Below, piece by piece: positions 63,142 through 64,000 of a DNA stretch of 64,000 bases (the first letter of the stretch is position 1; each line of letters starts with the position of its first letter). The DNA comes from Streptomyces hoynatensis. GTDB taxonomy: Bacteria; Actinomycetota; Actinomycetes; Streptomycetales; Streptomycetaceae. A model generated the notes under the pieces. That model was not told the origin of the DNA. It did no database searches and saw nothing but the letters and a program-made list of their open reading frames with translations. The stretch spans positions 1-64,000 of the forward strand of contig NZ_RBAL01000014.1 in assembly GCF_003626535.1 (NCBI RefSeq), read 5' to 3'. Both the position numbers and the translations under genes were made by a program.

Positions 63142-63177
63142 GACGGTGGCCGGGACCCGCGGGTCCCGGCCACCGTC
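63142..63177 (-). terminator. perfect 17-bp hairpin after lipoprotein 4
   Basis: Arms 63142-63158 and 63161-63177 pair perfectly with a 2-base centre. On the minus strand it is the second of two hairpins after lipoprotein 4. Confidence 0.75.
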
Positions 63178-63192
63178 TGCCTCCTCGATGAC

Positions 63193-63216
63193 GGCCGGGC
63201 CCCGTCGGGCCCGGCC
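63193..63216 (-). terminator. 10-bp hairpin directly after lipoprotein 4
   Basis: Arms 63193-63202 and 63207-63216 pair perfectly around CGTC. It lies about 10 bases from the stop codon, so the two hairpins form a tandem terminator. Confidence 0.7.
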
Positions 63217-63225
63217 GCCGGTTCA

Positions 63226-63795
63226 TCAGCCCAGGCCCTCCAGGTCCTCCAGGTCGCTGAGGTCACCCAGGTCGCCCAGGTCCCCGAGGTCGCCCAGGTC
63301 CCCGAGCAGCGAGGTGTAGGTCTGGGTGGTGCCCGAGGCCCAGGTGACGTTGAGCGTGTCGCCGTCCATGGTCAGGGTCGCCTCCGTGTCGGGCCAGAGC
63401 TCGCTCCCGTACTGGGAGCACTCGACCGTCATGGTGCCGTCGCTGACCGAGCCGGTGCACACGTCGCCCTCTTCGCCGGAGTTCTCGACGAAGTTGGCGG
63501 AGCCGTCGCTGAACATCAGCGAGCTGGCGTCCGGCTCGTCGCCGGTCTCGCCGGTGGTCCAGAAGCCCTCAAGGTCTTCGTTGGTCGGGGCCGAGCCGCC
63601 GGCCGCGGCCGCTCCGCCGTCGCCGCCGTCGCTCTCGGCGCCGTCGTCGCCCTGCGCGTTCTCCTCGGTCTGCGACTGGCCGCCGCCCGTGCTGCCCGAC
63701 GACTCGTTGCTGTCGTCGTCGTCGCTGCAGGCGGTCAGGGCGAGCGCCGCCGCCGCCGCTATCGCGGGCAGGGCGAGCCGAATGTTCCTACGCAT
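63226..63795 (-). CDS. lipoprotein, member 4 of the array
   Basis: 189 residues. The signal RRNIRLALPAIAAAAALALT ends in AC (Cys23). The linker is rich in Ser, Gly, Gln and Asp. The domain has GEEGDVCTGSVSDGTMTVEC, SQYGSELWPDTEATL and WASGTTQTYTSLL, then a C-terminal run of GDLGDLGDLGDLGDL type, found only here. Its N-terminal half is diverged from members 1-3. ATG 63795 follows GAGGGGAT. Confidence 0.75.
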   Translation of the reverse strand: MRRNIRLALPAIAAAAALALTACSDDDDSNESSGSTGGGQSQTEENAQGDDGAESDGGDGGAAAAGGSAPTNEDLEGFWTTGETGDEPDASSLMFSDGSANFVENSGEEGDVCTGSVSDGTMTVECSQYGSELWPDTEATLTMDGDTLNVTWASGTTQTYTSLLGDLGDLGDLGDLGDLSDLEDLEGLG

Positions 63796-63866
63796 GAAAT
63801 CCCCTCGTGCGTATGGGTGAACTGAGGGGTTGAGGTTAACGCAGTGACGGAGGGGGTAAGTGTCAC

Positions 63867-63895
63867 TGTTACGCGCCTATGGCAATCGCCTCCAT
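63867..63895 (-). promoter_or_regulatory. conserved upstream block of lipoprotein 4
   Basis: Plus strand TGTTACGCGCCTATGGCAAT followed by CGCCTCCATACTG. It begins 72 bases upstream of the start codon. The TGTTACGC and ATGGCAA parts match the block of lipoprotein 1 most closely. Confidence 0.5.
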
Positions 63896-63959
63896 ACTGC
63901 AACGTATGCCGACGCCGCCTGCGCGGCCCTTTCACCGGCTCTCCTCAAGTCCGCCCAGC

Positions 63960-64000
63960 TCAGAGGCCCTTGTGGTAGGTCTGGACGCGGCCCGAGGCCC
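63960..64000 (-). CDS. lipoprotein, member 5 of the array (partial)
   Basis: The last 12 codons before the window edge read ASGRVQTYHKGL and stop at 63960. They match the conserved C-terminal end of members 2-4 (WASGLTETYVN, WASGTTQTYTS). The rest of the gene lies beyond the window. Confidence 0.6.
   Translation of the reverse strand, partial: ASGRVQTYHKGL

Overview
The window is chromosomal DNA from a high-GC actinobacterium, almost certainly a Streptomyces or a close relative. The evidence is the very GC-rich third codon position, frequent GTG starts, and genes typical of that group: DUF397, DUF4229, DUF7848, an SCO6880-family protein, futalosine-route menaquinone genes, a Rex-type operator before nuo, and MalE/F/G-type sugar transporters with no ATPase gene alongside. 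It opens with the last gene of an rRNA operon (5S) and its terminator. All calls come from reading the sequence; no database search was run.

Layout. 0.2-1.7 kb: a GNAT acetyltransferase, a decayed ArsB/SLC13-type permease and a UspA-like protein. 1.7-8.3 kb: a five-gene leftward operon resembling a type IV secretion/conjugation core (small anchored protein, TrbL-like protein, SCO6880-family protein, VirB4-like ATPase, degenerate coupling protein). 8.6-16.4 kb: a GNAT, a STAS protein overlapping a SigG-like sigma factor, a SecD-P1-like membrane protein divergent from a kinase-TerD fusion, an Fpg/Nei glycosylase, an O-methyltransferase and a lipoprotein with no standard start codon. 16.6-31.3 kb: flavin prenyltransferase, AsnC regulator, mqnE, a symporter behind a cysteine-type leader peptide, a Tat-exported flavin oxidase, an RsbW-like ATPase with DUF7848 partner, an acyl-CoA synthetase, a cold-shock gene, mqnA and mqnC. 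31.3-35 kb: a sugar ABC transporter operon. 35.2-44 kb: small accessory genes, menG, a geranylgeranyl-reductase-like flavoprotein (likely acting on menaquinone), an azoreductase/ECF41 sigma pair, an NlpC/P60 hydrolase and a TSUP exporter. 44.4-60.5 kb: the complete 14-gene nuoA-N operon, ended by a 21-bp hairpin. 60.6-64 kb: five tandem paralogous lipoprotein genes, the last cut by the window edge.

How the genes work together. The strongest theme is respiration. mqnA, mqnE, mqnC and menG make menaquinone, a UbiX-type enzyme supplies prenyl-FMN for the UbiD-type decarboxylation, the flavoprotein probably saturates part of the side chain, and complex I reduces the product. A Rex-like site in the nuo leader would tie complex I expression to the NADH/NAD+ ratio. 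The remaining cargo is mainly cell-envelope, stress and regulatory functions. The least explained parts are the type-IV-secretion-like operon, the kinase-TerD/SecD-like pair and the lipoprotein array with its conserved upstream blocks.
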